A stretch of DNA of 64,000 nucleotides from Chlorops oryzae (Eukaryota; Arthropoda; Insecta; Diptera; Chloropidae): the NCBI GenBank assembly GCA_020466095.1, contig CM035807.1:104185002-104249001 (forward strand). Direction: 5' to 3'. Below are positions 1 to 11,212 of the stretch, one piece after another (positions within the stretch are counted from its first letter, which is position 1; the number at the start of each line of letters is the position of its first letter). The position numbers and the translations under genes are program-made. A model generated the notes under the pieces. It was not told the origin of the DNA. It searched no databases and saw only the letters and a program-made list of their open reading frames with translations.

Positions 1-97
1 TCGGCCACTTCCTGTACACAGTTCCGGCTGGGTAGAGCCTGTGCGTTTAAATGAGGTGTCCGCTTAAGAGGAGTGTCCGAAAGAAGAGAGTACACTG
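1..97. repeat. Truncated DNA-transposon remnants, incl. pogo/Tigger-like miniature element right end
   Basis: Positions 55-97 (GTGTCCGCTTAAGAGG ... GAGAGTACACTG, followed by TA) match the right end of the complete miniature element at 38711-38870, which has the same phrases. Positions 1-32 (CACTTCCTGTACACAG ... CCGGCTGGG) match the reverse complement of about 23925-23958, part of another inverted-repeat element. The window edge cuts the unit, so its left end is not visible. Confidence 0.55.
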
Positions 98-144
98 TAT
101 TAATTTTGAGAAACAGTGGTTAATATTTTATTTTGACACAATAA

Positions 145-487
145 CCCAGCAGTTATTTAGGAAGTGAATTACCAAAGTAATACATTTTTTCATCGATGAA
201 ATAGGAATGCAAAGTAAATTGAAAAAATTTGCATGGAGAGGTAATCGAAAAGGTAATTTTTAAACCAGTAAATTCAATCTATTTTGCATTTACTTGAGAA
301 TGCAAATAGTAATGCATTACAAAATCAAGCCTTTTCGATTACTTTTCGTACAACTGGTAATGCAAGTAGGCATGCATTACATTCGCTAGGACATCGCCGT
401 GTTAAAAATAATCGATTCTGTAATGCATAAACAGTATGCCTTTTGAATTACTTTTTGCATTACCATCGGTTACAAATAACTGCTGGG
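145..487. mobile_element. Miniature inverted-repeat element, CCCAGC termini
   Basis: The ends are perfect 14-bp inverted repeats, CCCAGCAGTTATTT at 145-158 and its complement at 474-487. The interior is rich in GTAATGCATTAC-like palindromic words and has no open frame. Two other elements with CCCAGC ends lie at 51499-51763 and 63774 to the window end, but their interiors differ. No clear target duplication was found, so the superfamily is unassigned. Confidence 0.65.
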
Positions 488-1976
488 AAGTTTCGGCTTC
501 CATTCCTACAGATGTGTATTTGCTAAAGCCATACATAATGTGCCCGCGCTTAATTCAAACATAATGTGCCGGTTGGTGAGCCGACTAAAGGCTCAGTTAC
601 TCTTGATTGAACGTAACTTGACTTAACTTATTCAAAGCTGTTTTCCACAGATTCCTGTCTTAAGTCAAATTAAGTTTTCCGTAACTGCTCCCATACAAAT
701 TGTACTAAAAGGCCGCCGTCGCTTACTGTGATAAATATAACAAACGAAATTGAAATAGAAAAAAAAATCTAATCGATAAACATATAAATAATTAATGATA
801 AAAATAATGTAAATATTTTTCAAATTCAATCATTCCAAAAAAAAAAAAAAAAAATCTTTACATCGCTTTGAGGGCGTTAAACGACTGTAAGCTGATCAGC
901 TGCCGCATTAAAAGCGATTTGCCAACACAGAAGCTACTCAAAACTTTTTTGCTTAAATCAAAAAAAAAAAAAGCACACGAAAAAGCTGTTCTTTTTTAAA
1001 AAGGGGCCTGCCAGCGTTTACCTTGAACGAAAGATTTCTTTTGTTCCGATAAAACAACCGGTCGAGCAGTCTTCATTTAAAATTTCTCTAATAAGAAATC
1101 GAAATACGTTCATTATTTTTGTCATTTATTCCTTAATAAATAACTTCTTCTGTCTAGAATGGAATTAATACAAAGGAGAAATGCCAAAGTGAGTGGTTTC
1201 TGGCTTTTTAATTAACGTAATAATGAAAAAAAAAAAGAAATTAGTTCTGATAATTGAAAAATTTAAATGAAAAAAGAGCTGAAGGCCCAAGCAGACAGCA
1301 CTCCTACCATCTGGAAACCTAACGATTTATCGTCTCCGTTTCCTTATAAATAAATAAATAAAATAAAATGAAAAAGAAAATTTTACTCAAAGCGTTGCAG
1401 TTAAGGCGCAGTTGCTCTTGATTGAAAGTAAATTAACTTTACTTAAGTACATTATATACTTAATATGTTTAGTATATGGGAGCAGTTACTGAAAACTTAA
1501 TTTGACTTAACATAAGAATCTGTGGCAAACAGATAAGAAAAACAAGTAAAGAAGTTTACATCGGCTAAGCCGATTGCACACATACCTTTTCCTCAGCCTA
1601 AATAAATGTTAAAACATTACCTCAACAAAAATTCCTGCCGTTTTCGTTGTTCTAGCTTGGATATCTATTTATACCTTATCTGTACTTCGATTTAGCTTCT
1701 CAAACTCGAAATTATTATTAAGCACAAAATTTTCGCGAATGGTGGGCATGGTCAAATTTGAACCGTAAGAGGTCATTATATCGAGCTGCGAAATACTCAA
1801 TTCAAAATAGTGAAAATCAAATTTTTGCGAATTTCGCGAATGGTGGGCATGGTCAAATTTTAACCATAAGTGACGACTTTATTTGGCGGCAAAATACACA
1901 ATCAGAAGAAGCAAAAAAAAAAAAATCATTTTTGTATACAGATGCGAGAATAAGAGAAAGAGTGTTTTTTTCTAAT
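488..1976. other. Intergenic DNA with a spaced inverted repeat
   Basis: No coding exon was recognised. About 641-695 and 1474-1528 are inverted copies of one sequence (key words TTAAGTCAAATTAAG and TACTGCTCCCATA-like ends), 780 bp apart. The first parts of both copies also share CAGTTACTCTTGATTGAA-like words in direct orientation at about 594 and 1407. This looks like remains of an old repeat. Otherwise it is AT-rich with poly-A runs. Confidence 0.5.
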
Positions 1977-1984
1977 GTGTAGGA

Positions 1985-2070
1985 CAGGGCTGTCCAACTA
2001 TTTTTTCTCTGAGCCAAAAATGTGGCCACAAGTCACAAGTGGCTCGCGAGCCTAAGTTTGGACAGCCCTG
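1985..2070. mobile_element. 86-bp hAT-like miniature element
   Basis: The ends are CAGGGCTGTCCAAC and TTTGGACAGCCCTG, inverted copies starting with CAG and ending with CTG as is usual for hAT elements. It is flanked by an 8-bp near-duplication, GTGTAGGA (1977-1984) and TTGTAGGA (2071-2078). Ends and 8-bp duplication together support a hAT-type non-autonomous element with almost no interior. Confidence 0.7.
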
Positions 2071-2089
2071 TTGTAGGATGATGACCATA

Positions 2090-2445
2090 AATATAGCGAT
2101 GTCGCAATTTTTTTTCAGCGAAAGCTTAAGTCTACATAGTAGCTATACACTATACCACTTTCCACGACCCAAGAAGGGACTACGAAAAAATTTTGTATGC
2201 AGTTTTTCGGACATTTACCTGGTTCAAGTCCATGCCAAATTTCAATATGATATCTTTCATGGCCTAGGAGTAAATTACGAAAAACTAAAGTGTGACCGAC
2301 AGACAGACAGATATGGCTAGATCGACTCCTCTTGTCACTCTGATCAAGAATATATATATATGTCTATATCTATCGCGACTCCTTTGGTATGTTACATACT
2401 CCGTGCCAAACTTAATATACCCTTTCCTTCGGAAAAGGTATAATC
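2090..2445 (+). repeat. Dispersed repeat with GACAGACA tract and ...GGTATAA end
   Basis: It contains GACCGACAGACAGACAGA, then CTAGATCGACTC, TGATCAAGAATATATATA and an end reading ATATACCC...GGTATAA. The same order of words (GACGGACAGACGGACA, AAATCGATTC, CTGATCATTTCTATATATA, ATATACCCCG...GGGTATAA) appears at 22305-23003. These are common non-coding dispersed repeats of fly genomes; no open frame supports a protein here. Confidence 0.5.
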
Positions 2446-3276
2446 AACAGAAATCAAAATCCATGGAAATGTATGAAAGCGAACAGTCAAAAATTAGCAT
2501 AGCATGGCATAGCGTTCTATAGAATATAGATTTCTGTCATAATTTGACATTGTTTGGAAAATTGCATCATAAGGAAACCATTAGTTTTGCAAAAGCATAA
2601 ATAAAATAGAGCAAATTAAAATATGAAACAAACCAGCTGTGCTTCACTGTCTACTACAAAATTTTCCCTATGCTGTACGCCGCAGTGCGTGAGTGTTTCT
2701 ACCTTAACTGAGCGAATTTATCCATAGTTCACACTTGCTTGTGAATAAGTGCAGTCACCATGTTCCCCAGTATTTTAAAAGGAACTTGTTTTTGCACTAA
2801 ACTATTCGATTGCGAAAGACCTCAGCTTATATCATTTATAAACGTTTTCATTCTGACAAATGTCAATTGGATTTTATCTACGCAGTTTGAAAAATATTAT
2901 AACCAATGCTCAAATTAAAAATTAAATTGATAGCAAAGATTAGAGTAAAAACTGGTCATATTATAGCACGTTTCTTAACCAAGAATATTACTACTATTTT
3001 TTTTTTTTTTATTCTAAAGCATTGTCCGATGATGGCTTTTTTTATTTATAAAATTTCTAATCGTATGCAAACGCGTATTCTTAATTGCTTCATATTTCAT
3101 GTTCCCGGTGTAGATTTATTGCCTGTGCTTTTTGAATCGCTTCCACGAACTACATTTTGGGAGATTAGAAAGATTTTCTCTACATTTCGAAAAGCCCAAT
3201 AAAAAAAGTATGAAATTCATTTAAATAAATTCAAAACAAAAACACAAAAACTACTTATGTTAACCACTTTTTTTTT
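2446..3276. other. Intergenic DNA, nothing recognised
   Basis: AT-rich sequence with short chance open frames. No splice-bounded exon, repeat pair or structural RNA was found. Confidence 0.4.
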
Positions 3277-3700
3277 TAAATAAAAACGTGGGGTATTTGG
3301 TATTGTTGCGAACATACGATTGTACGTTACGTAGGTTGGTATGTAGGGTCTCAGTGCGTATACGTAACGTACAATCGTATGCTCGCACAATACCAAAGAC
3401 CCCCAAAATAATAAAAATACAGTTTTTCGCTTATAACTTTCACATTTGTCATCCGATTATTGAATTCTGTTGCTTTAAATATTCTTTATGATTCTCGCAA
3501 AAATGGGTATGTCTAATATTGGGATAATTTTGCACTGGTTGCTAAGATATGGCTCGATAAGTGAGTGAAAGTAGCGAAAAATGGCTCTTATGACCTCATA
3601 AAAGCCACAATTAGAGTCGTAGGGTAGCGTTTAGGCACTTAAAATATGCGTACGATCTCCACCTTTCCGAATTAGGTCTATCTGCTTGGCTATTTTATAC
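3277..3700 (+). repeat. Dispersed hairpin-bearing repeat, copy A
   Basis: The unit starts with a strong hairpin (about 3300-3402; arms carry CGATTGTACGTTACGTA and its complement) followed by a body with CACATTTGTCATCCGATTATT, GATTCTCGCAAAAATG and AGAGTCGTAGGGTAGCGTTTAG. The same unit occurs in reverse orientation at 16205-16612. No protein is encoded. It is likely a miniature or solo-end transposable element of unknown family. Confidence 0.6.
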
Positions 3701-4159
3701 GGTAACTGAGTTATGGCCCGAAATATAGTAGAGAAAATTGACTTTTTTTACATTTGGGGCCATAACTCGGAAACGCTACTTAAATCCATCAAACCATTGA
3801 CTGAGAAAACCCTAAACTAACATAAAATAATCAATAGAAAAAAAGCGTATGAAAAAGTTTTCTTTTGTAGCATTGTGTAATACTTATATTCCAAAAACTC
3901 CAGCCAAAAATTAAGGAAAATTGCAAGCAAATGAAAAGTCCTTTGACAAGACTCTTGATTCTCTTTATTTATATATTTTAATTTATATTTAAATATATAT
4001 TTATATATATAAATTGTATATACAATTGTATATACAATTGTACTTATTTATAATTCATAAGCAAGTTCGCAACAAGTAAGGTTCGAAAAAAGAAACAACA
4101 AAAAAGTGCTCTTTTGCGTAGAGGCGTGCGGTTCTCTAAAAGTCGTGAGCAGCGTTTCT
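3701..4159. other. Intergenic DNA, AT-rich
   Basis: Contains an alternating TATATA/ATTGTATATACAATTG stretch at about 3960-4050 that can form short cruciforms. No gene was seen. Confidence 0.4.
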
Positions 4160-4582
4160 TGAGAGCTCAGTCAACAAAAAGTGGCCGGCGCGTCAACAGC
4201 GTAGCGGAAAGTTCATTTCAAGTGTCTCGAAAGACTTAAATACAAAATTTTTGACTGCAGACGTGCACTTAATTAAAAGAATTCGTCGATATATATACTG
4301 CACATATGTGCAATTGCATTTGTGCTTTATGTTCTGTTCGAGTTATTTGTTGAAGTGAAAAGTTTTAATAAATTTTTTTATTGCTGACAAAACTGAACCA
4401 TTTTTAAGCGAATAAAGCAACGGAAGAAAGTTTGAAAATAATGAAACAAGTTTCAAGAAGATATGTTTAAATAAAAAAATTCGTTCTATAAAATAACAAA
4501 AACAAAAACAACCAAAAAATATACATATAAAAAGAAACCGTATAAGCCAAATCTAAAGGATTGTTTTGGGAAATTCGGAAAG
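4160..4582 (+). other. Candidate 5' untranslated exon and start region of ABCG gene 1
   Basis: A locally GC-richer block (about 4120-4260) contains an initiator-like CTCAGTC at about 4167, followed by leader-like A-rich sequence without a long open frame. It ends at a donor-like CGGAAAG|GTAAACG after 4582. The first coding exon of ABCG gene 1 is preceded by a clear acceptor (TTTCAATTTCAG, ending 19302), so at least one upstream non-coding exon must exist. This block is the best candidate I see, but it implies a ~14.7-kb intron and is inference. Confidence 0.3.
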
Positions 4583-4968
4583 GTAAACGAAATGTGAGAA
4601 TTTTTTTTTAAAGATATTTTAATTTATTTTCTAAGTATTGCTTTGAGTGCAATGGACAACATATCGCAGAGTAATCATAAAAGCGGCAGAATTGAAAACT
4701 TTTAAAATCAATTTGTTCATGTTTGATTGCATGTTATTGTAGGAAAAGTGACAGCGAGAAAATTGAAATTTTTCATTGATTAATTCAAGAGGTTGTTAAG
4801 AATAATATAAATTTATAAAAAAAAGAAATTCTTATAGGCTTCGAAAGAGATTGGTTGAAGATTTTTGTTGGAGAAATGAGAAATTATAAATTGTGCCGGT
4901 TCTGTGAGTATTCTGTGATATTCACAAATGGGAAATTTTTTTTTTTATTATCCTGAAATACTTTTTAA

Positions 4969-5097
4969 CCCTTTAACACATAAGAGACAAATTTGTGCCC
5001 ACATAAGTTTAAAGATCTATGGCAATATTGCAAAAAGTAAATAATCTAAATTGTTAAAATTAAACCGAGCCAAATTTGTCACTTACGCGTTAAAGGG
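4969..5097. mobile_element. 129-bp piggyBac-like miniature element with TTAA duplication
   Basis: Terminal inverted repeats of 27 bp start CCCTTTAAC and end GACAAATTTG, with three mismatches between the arms. TTAA lies immediately outside both ends (4965-4968 and 5098-5101). CCC-starting ends inserted at TTAA are diagnostic of the piggyBac superfamily. The interior is ~75 bp and non-coding, so mobility would need a transposase from elsewhere. Confidence 0.75.
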
Positions 5098-5101
5098 TTA
5101 A

Positions 5102-6283
5102 GGGTTGAAAATTTGAAAATCCAAAAACTCGATTCGATATTAAAAAACTATAAACTTTTCATTGCAATTCTTGTAATGCCGTGCTCTGCCTTGTTTAGAA
5201 ATTGCGTGCATTTTAAATGCTTATAAATTTTTGCTTTTAACTTTTTCGCTGATTGATTGCTTGCCAAGCAATTCGTGATACAAAGAAAAAAAAAAGAAAA
5301 AAAAAACGTAAGGCAAATAAATAGAATGGAAAAGAGAATAAAATGCAGTCAAAGCGAAACGAAAGGAAATGAAACGAAAATGAGCCAAATGGATGACATT
5401 TATGAAGGGAAATGTCAATAAGAAGTGCAATTTCTGTCCTCAAGTCACAAAGCGTACACATATGTATGTATGTATGTTAGTGCAAGCGAAGCGTGTAGGG
5501 AAAGTAAAAGTGTAGAGAGTTTTTTATTTTCTTTTCTTTTCATCGGGCTGTAATAAAGTCAATAAAGCGCATTCGTCTAATGACCCCGTCGAGTGTGTGA
5601 GATGCATACACAAATATACAAAAGAAAGTTTTCAAAAGATGTGAATAGGTATGTACATGCATACATACATACGTCTGTAGGTGCGGTCGTTGTGTATTCC
5701 GATGCATTTCAAATATTTATTCGACGGAATAAATAGGGCAATGGGGCTTCTGTGGCGATTGTGAAATGATTGTGGGAATAGCTGAAAGTTTTTTCTATCG
5801 TTTTAACAGTGAAGGCCTCTTAAGAAGAACACTCCCATACCCGTTTAAAATACATACATACATACATTCCCATTTAAGTCGAAGTTAATCGATTAAACTA
5901 TTTGGAGGCTCTTCAAGGATGGGACACTTACTTTGACATTGAAACTGGACAAAGAAACTCCTCGCTTAGGAATTGAATTTCTTTGAAAATAAACATGAGA
6001 GTCTATTGTTTAAATTCCAATAGCTTCGACGCGCCTGCTTTACCTTTAAAGCGGAATTACTTACGCAAATTAATGCTAAGTGGTACAAAAGTAAAAAAAA
6101 ATGAAATGGAAAATGCAAAAAAATAGAGTGAAATCTTAAAAGACTGGGCACAAGAGCGCTAATTGAAAATCGACTATTGAATGAAATATAATATATCAAA
6201 ATTTCTAAGCAGAAATAATAGTTTTTCTAAACTCATATTTCTCCCAATCGACTGCTGCATCAGTCAATATAAGCGTTAATTTT
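5102..6283. other. Intergenic DNA with short CATA/TATG simple repeats
   Basis: Simple repeats of TATG and CATA occur at about 5460-5478, 5655-5672 and 5850-5866. No splice-bounded exon or recognised transposon was found. Several minus-strand open frames here are low-complexity F/S/L-rich translations of A-rich DNA. Confidence 0.4.
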
Positions 6284-6639
6284 CTACACCGAGAGAAAAA
6301 GGTAGTTATATTAACTGAAAAAGCAGGTTAAAATAATCGAGTTCACCGTTAATTGTTAGCTTATGTGTAGTAGCGGTCAATTCAACAGTACAAACACAGT
6401 CAATAAGGATATAACTACCTGATGGTTGATATAACTGTCTCGCGGTTAAATCAAATGTCACCAGCGACTGGGAAAAAATAATTTATTTTTTGCTTTGACT
6501 TTTTTTTATCTTCTTTTATTAATAATTTTTTTTGTTATTGTATTTTCGGCCTTCTTTGTTAATTTTATTTTGTTGCTGTAGGCTTTTGGCCGTAATTAGA
6601 GGAAAAAGAATTTACGCATATTTTCTTTTTTCTCCGGTT

Positions 6640-6893
6640 GTTGTAAATTTTATTTATTCGATATTTCGACTGAAGTTATCAGTCATCATCAGGAATCTTC
6701 CCCTATGAGTTACTTTTGTAAACTGATTTTTTTATTTATTAAATTATCATATTTTTTCTTTATTTATTTGTTTCTATTTAAATCTTTTTCTCTTTCATCT
6801 CTTTAAATTTTCTCGCCTCGGCCGAGCCTTGAACCGCTGACCTCCACTTCGCTGGGCGAACGTCTTAACCATTACGCTAAACGAACGAATTTA
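6640..6893 (-). mobile_element. tRNA-derived SINE
   Basis: Read on the minus strand it begins with a tRNA-like head: an A-box-like TTAGCGTAATGG and a B-box-like GCGGTTCAAGGCTC about 36 nt apart. The body continues to CTGATAACTTCAGTCGAAATATCG, then an AATAAATAAAAT tail. The head cannot be a working tRNA because the acceptor stem does not pair. It lies inside the 6284-7658 element. Confidence 0.5.
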
Positions 6894-7079
6894 ATTTGTT
6901 GGTCAAAATGCTCACTTGAGTTTATGGTTGATCAAGTTTTGGGGAACGTGCTTAAGGAATTGTTTCGCTCCCAAAATTTTTTGTTTGAAAATGAACCATT
7001 AAAAAAAAATTAAATAAACTAAAACCTTAAAAATTTAGGAGAAAATTTTTGTCTTCCAAAACAATCTAGGAATAAGGTA

Positions 7080-7325
7080 AGGTAGTTAGAAGAATGGCTG
7101 CCAACTTAGGCCGTTGAATCGCCCATTAGTGATACCAATGAGGTTTTCTTGTGTTTTGTGTGAGTGTGACGTCTTTTTATGTAGTGTGCCCCTAACATGC
7201 GATTTTTGAAAAACCAGTGCTAGGCTTGGAACATTACACTCCGTTTCGCCTGTGCCGGGAATCGAACCTCGGACCCTGGGATCAAGAGCATAGCACGCAT
7301 CCCCTACGCTATCCCAGAGCCACCC
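7080..7325 (-). mobile_element. tRNA-derived SINE, family A copy
   Basis: On the minus strand: head GGTGGCTCTGGGATAGCGTA with A box, then B box GAGGTTCGATTCCCGG, a body with AAGCCTAGCACTGGTTTTT and ATCGCATGTTAGGGG, and a tail with GGTATCAC...GGCCTAA...GGCAGCCA. The same body is on the plus strand at 26995-27257. The tail matches the LINE 3' end at 59757-59845. Confidence 0.75.
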
Positions 7326-7389
7326 AAAACAACTACACTCTGAAAAAAAAAAAAAAAAGTAATTAAAAAAAAATTCAGAAAAATTCCCG

Positions 7390-7466
7390 CCGCCAGCAGG
7401 GATAGAACCCCGAAGCTCACGACACAGTCACAGTTTAAACAACTGAGCTATCGAAACCTCCGGAGA
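7390..7466 (-). repeat. tRNA-like SINE head (solo)
   Basis: On the minus strand it reads GGAGGTTTCGATAGCTCAGT with A box TAGCTCAGTTG, then B box GGGGTTCTATCCC, which closely follows the internal promoter layout of a tRNA. The 5' and 3' ends do not form an acceptor stem, and a T-rich tract follows. I read it as a SINE head rather than a tRNA gene. Confidence 0.5.
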
Positions 7467-7980
7467 CGGTTGATCAGAATGCGAACTTATACGTCTAAGT
7501 GAACGAAAGCGAATTTGAACATAAAAAGTAACTGTTTTTCAACTGTTCATTTGACTGCCTTTTTCAGTGCATTTAACGCGGAATACAGTTTATTTGACCA
7601 CTGTTACTTTAACTGTTCTAAGTAGTTGATTTAACTGTTGTTATTTCTCTCGGTGTAGGTGTTGGGTTTCTTACAAGGTGCAAGGGTGCGATATAAATAT
7701 ATGTTAATTGGCAATAATTATGTAAAATACAATTGAGAGTGTCAGCTCGTAAAGGTTAGGTATGTTTAAATAAGTAATTATCTTTTATAGGTAATTAGAA
7801 AAACAGATATTCTTACAAAAGCGTAATCAGATCAGGTTATTACAAGTTATTATGGGAGAGCTTCAGTGATTTGTTATTCAATTAGAAAGCGTGAAAAATG
7901 AGCGTTTTTTTTTTTTTTTTTAATTTAAATTGACTTTTAATTTGATCGTTTAAAATTTCCAGTTTGATTTATAATTTCCA

Positions 7981-8065
7981 GGACGGCCTCTGTGCCATAG
8001 TTGGTTGAGAGCGAGAGGCTCTGGGTTCAACTCCCAGCTGATGTCGTTGATGTTTGTGTTGTCGA
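7981..8065 (+). repeat. tRNA-derived SINE head, family B, 5' fragment
   Basis: GGCCTCTGTGCCATAGTTGG and TCTGGGTTCAACTCCCAGCT form an A box and a B box. They match the head of the longer SINE at 47050-47280, where the order of words is the same. The shared 3' tail is missing here, so this copy is truncated. Confidence 0.6.
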
Positions 8066-10869
8066 ATTTCCCTAAGCTACAATTTCCCGTATCAAAAATT
8101 TAATTTAAATAGTGAAATTAAGACCTCCCAACTGCTTTCTAGTGATCGATTATTCAGTTTGAAATACTTTTTTGTGTCATGCGAGAGAAAAGTTTGTTGA
8201 ACATTGGCCTGAGAACCATTCACTTCAACGTGCGATTGCAATTTGCATTCTCTTCCGCTTAAGATATTCATTAGCGGCTCCGAGCACCGTTCTCGTCCGG
8301 GCTAGGTATGCAGTGCCCTTGTGCCCTTTGTGAGCAAGAATGCACAAGTAGTCGTATTATTTTCTATGAGAACAATAAATGCAAAAATGGGCTTTCAGGT
8401 CGAAGTGCTTTAAGGGCCTTAATAATATTAATAATATTATTAATTGTAATAAAATGTAGTAATAATAATAGGTAATGATGATAATAATAATAATAACGTG
8501 AGCAAGGGGAGGCTGAACTAGCCTGAGAAAGTGTGAAAATACATTGTAAATTTTTCAAAAATATTTTCTCGCCGGTTAATGTGGCGATTGTGATATGAAG
8601 CCTTCATGAAAAAACTTTAATTCTCTCATGCGATTTTTCAAATTTATTCATGCGAATAATTCGGGAGACCGAAAACGTTTTGTTTACTTGATATACATAA
8701 GCCCACGAGGGGGATCGAAGACTTTAAAAAAGCTTCAGAGATACACACATATATGTAAGTATATGTATAAATTAAAAGAATTTTATTTTTCTCAGCAAAA
8801 TGATTTGTTATCCGACTTTTGAATTTTATTAGAATTTTAAATTTTAAATTTTAAAAGTGATAGCGAGAACTTTGTGTTATATTTACGTCATAATTTTTTC
8901 GCTGTGGGTACACAAATTTTATGCGACTTTTTGAACATTTGACGGGAATGACGCTGACGCCAGTGAGCGGTTCCCTTCGACGCGATCAAAAACATTTGTT
9001 TGCCTTTCGAATTTTTTGTTTATATTTTGTTTTTGAATTTGAATTTTTTTTTTTAAATAAATTTTAATCAATGATATTTTTTTTTGCTTTTTATTTGTTA
9101 TTTTCTTTTTTTTTTTGTTTGGATGTGAATTCTTAGTGATTCTGAGTCTTTTGGTACACTTTTTGACCTTGTTGTTTTGAAGTTAGGCACGTATTGGCGC
9201 AAACCACCGAGCAGACTTCTAGAAGTAATTTTTTTTGTTTATGACTTTCATTCAATTCTCAGCAATTGATTGTGACAATTTGTTATTTTTCACACATACC
9301 CATACAACCATAGGCACATTATAAGTAGGGGGGAAAAAAACTATAACGTCGGTCTTTTTATTTAAAAAAAAAAGTGTTTTTTCTTCAAAACATTGGCTTT
9401 ATAAAGCGGCGAAATCGACTCGCATTAATTGACTTGAATATTTGAACTTTTGCCGTTCCATCGTCTGACGATTGACGATTGCCGATTGACGTTTGAATCG
9501 TATGTACTTATTTGCATACATATGTACATACAAACATACATACATATGTATGTCTATAGTCTTCACTTTGCAGTAGGAATATTTTTCCTGTTGTCGTGTT
9601 CAGTATTTTTCCCTGATTTACATAGATTCGATTGCATTTATTCAATACGTTTTTATCCATGCATGAATAATTCACCAATGACGTCACGGACTCGAATTAA
9701 TCCGAACTGAATTGATTAAAAATGAATTCAATTGAAGCCTTTTTAGCTGGCATCAACTGACTGATTCAATAAGAGTTTTTTTCGTATTATGCCAGTTTGA
9801 TTTTATTTACAAACTAACTGACCAGCCTCACTAAAAAGCGAAATCTTGTTTATCTTGACTTTCGGTATTGTTTACCCTATTTTACACGACTTCGAGTAGG
9901 TTTTCGAGTACGACTTCGAGTACTCTACGTATTCACGAGTGAGTGAAAAGTACTTGTTTATTGTTTACCTTTCGAATATGGGTTAAGTGTGCAGTTAAAA
10001 GCCTTCAGTTTGATTATTGCCAACCGAAGACATTATTATCTAATTCATTTATCCATACTTATTTAAAAATTTAATTTAATTTAATTTTTAATTTAAATCG
10101 CTTCGGACATCGATAACGATTAATTAAATCGGATTAAATATGCTACTCGATTCAAGATAAAGGATCTTTAATGAATGACAAATTGTTGTCTCTAAGGGTT
10201 TCCATCTCATTATTCCGGCCAATTTACCTCACTAATGTTATGTAAATCAAATTAAACGTTTTCTAGAATTATCTGATGACTAAATTGAAGAAAAAAAAAG
10301 AAAAAAAAACAGATCAATTAATTACGTACGCTTGTCTGCAGTACGATCATTGCTTTGATAATTTTCTGGCGTACTCAAGTCGCGAGAAGAACAAAAAGTG
10401 ATTTTACAATTAGACTAAAATTGAAGAGCAGGCTGATTTTTTGTTTTTATTTAATTGGGTGATTATAAGTCGATTTCATGCTTAGAGTGGTGTGACTAAT
10501 TCGACCTTGAATTGAACCCATACGCCGTTCGATTCAGCCATTGAGGTCAGACTGAATTTCAATACAATATACAAAAGAAGATGCTAATCGTTCGTCTATC
10601 ATGAGATTAGCATGTATCAAAATACTTCCATCTCTTATCTCGCCCTAGTTGCAAAAACGTTTTTTCCTTCTATCAGTATTAACCCTGTTCCGGCAAATTT
10701 TTTCACCATTTCCGGGGCTATAAACTCAACTTTTGCAACAAGACGGTTCTGTCGCTATCGCCGGGAAATGTATGTATTTCCCAACTAGAGGAAATAAAGT
10801 ATTAAAGATCAAATTCTTCTCTTTCAAATAGAAGAGACTTATGTACATACATATATTAAGTATTTATGG
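8066..10869. other. Intergenic DNA, nothing coding recognised
   Basis: AT-rich, with ATT/AAT trinucleotide runs at about 8410-8500, a direct repeat of GACGATTGACGATTGCCGATTGACG at about 9466 (first 20 bases are the repeated part) and CATA repeats at about 9530-9550. No splice-bounded coding exon and no clear transposon ends were seen. Confidence 0.35.
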
Positions 10870-11212
10870 GCTCTACGCAGATATGCAGGAAGTAAATTTC
10901 CTATACTAAACACATGCAAAAAAACCAAAAAGTACTTTAGAGTTATTTCTGATACTTCAAAGAATAAGGGCTTTACGCTCTAAAGCAGCAAGTAAATTTC
11001 CTATACCAAACACATGTAGAAAAAACAAAGAAGTACTTTGGACTTACTTTCGCTACTTGAACGCATACGCTAATTACAAGTAATCGGACTCATAGGGTTG
11101 CATTTAACTCATACATTTTCTATATTTCTGTCGACCTGTCATCGAAATTTCAACTCTGATTTCCTTTCTTCACAGGAACGAGCTCTATACTTCCTGCATA
11201 TCTGCGTAGAGC
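10870..11212. mobile_element. 343-bp miniature inverted-repeat element
   Basis: The two ends are perfect 25-bp inverted copies beginning GCTCTACGCAGATATGCAGG. Inside, a ~100-bp segment (AGTAAATTTCCTATA followed by AAACACATG) is directly duplicated at about 10890 and 10990. It is non-coding. The superfamily is not identified and no target duplication is clear. Confidence 0.65.

Larger units (their letters stand above)
6284..7658. mobile_element. 1.4-kb inverted-repeat element with CACCGAGAGAAA ends
   Basis: CTACACCGAGAGAAA (6284-6298) and TTTCTCTCGGTGTAG (7644-7658) are perfect 15-bp inverted repeats. The terminal ~100 bp on each side share TTAACTG-rich wording. If the outermost TA is the target duplication, the ends read CACCGAGAGAAA. 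The interior has been invaded by three tRNA-like SINE segments, all on the minus strand. No transposase is present. Confidence 0.6.

Noticed and set aside
7390..7466. Functional tRNA gene
   Set aside because: The internal A and B boxes are good, but the acceptor stem does not pair; it is a SINE head. The same holds for 6826-6893, 7981-8065, 17760-17826 and 47050-47120.
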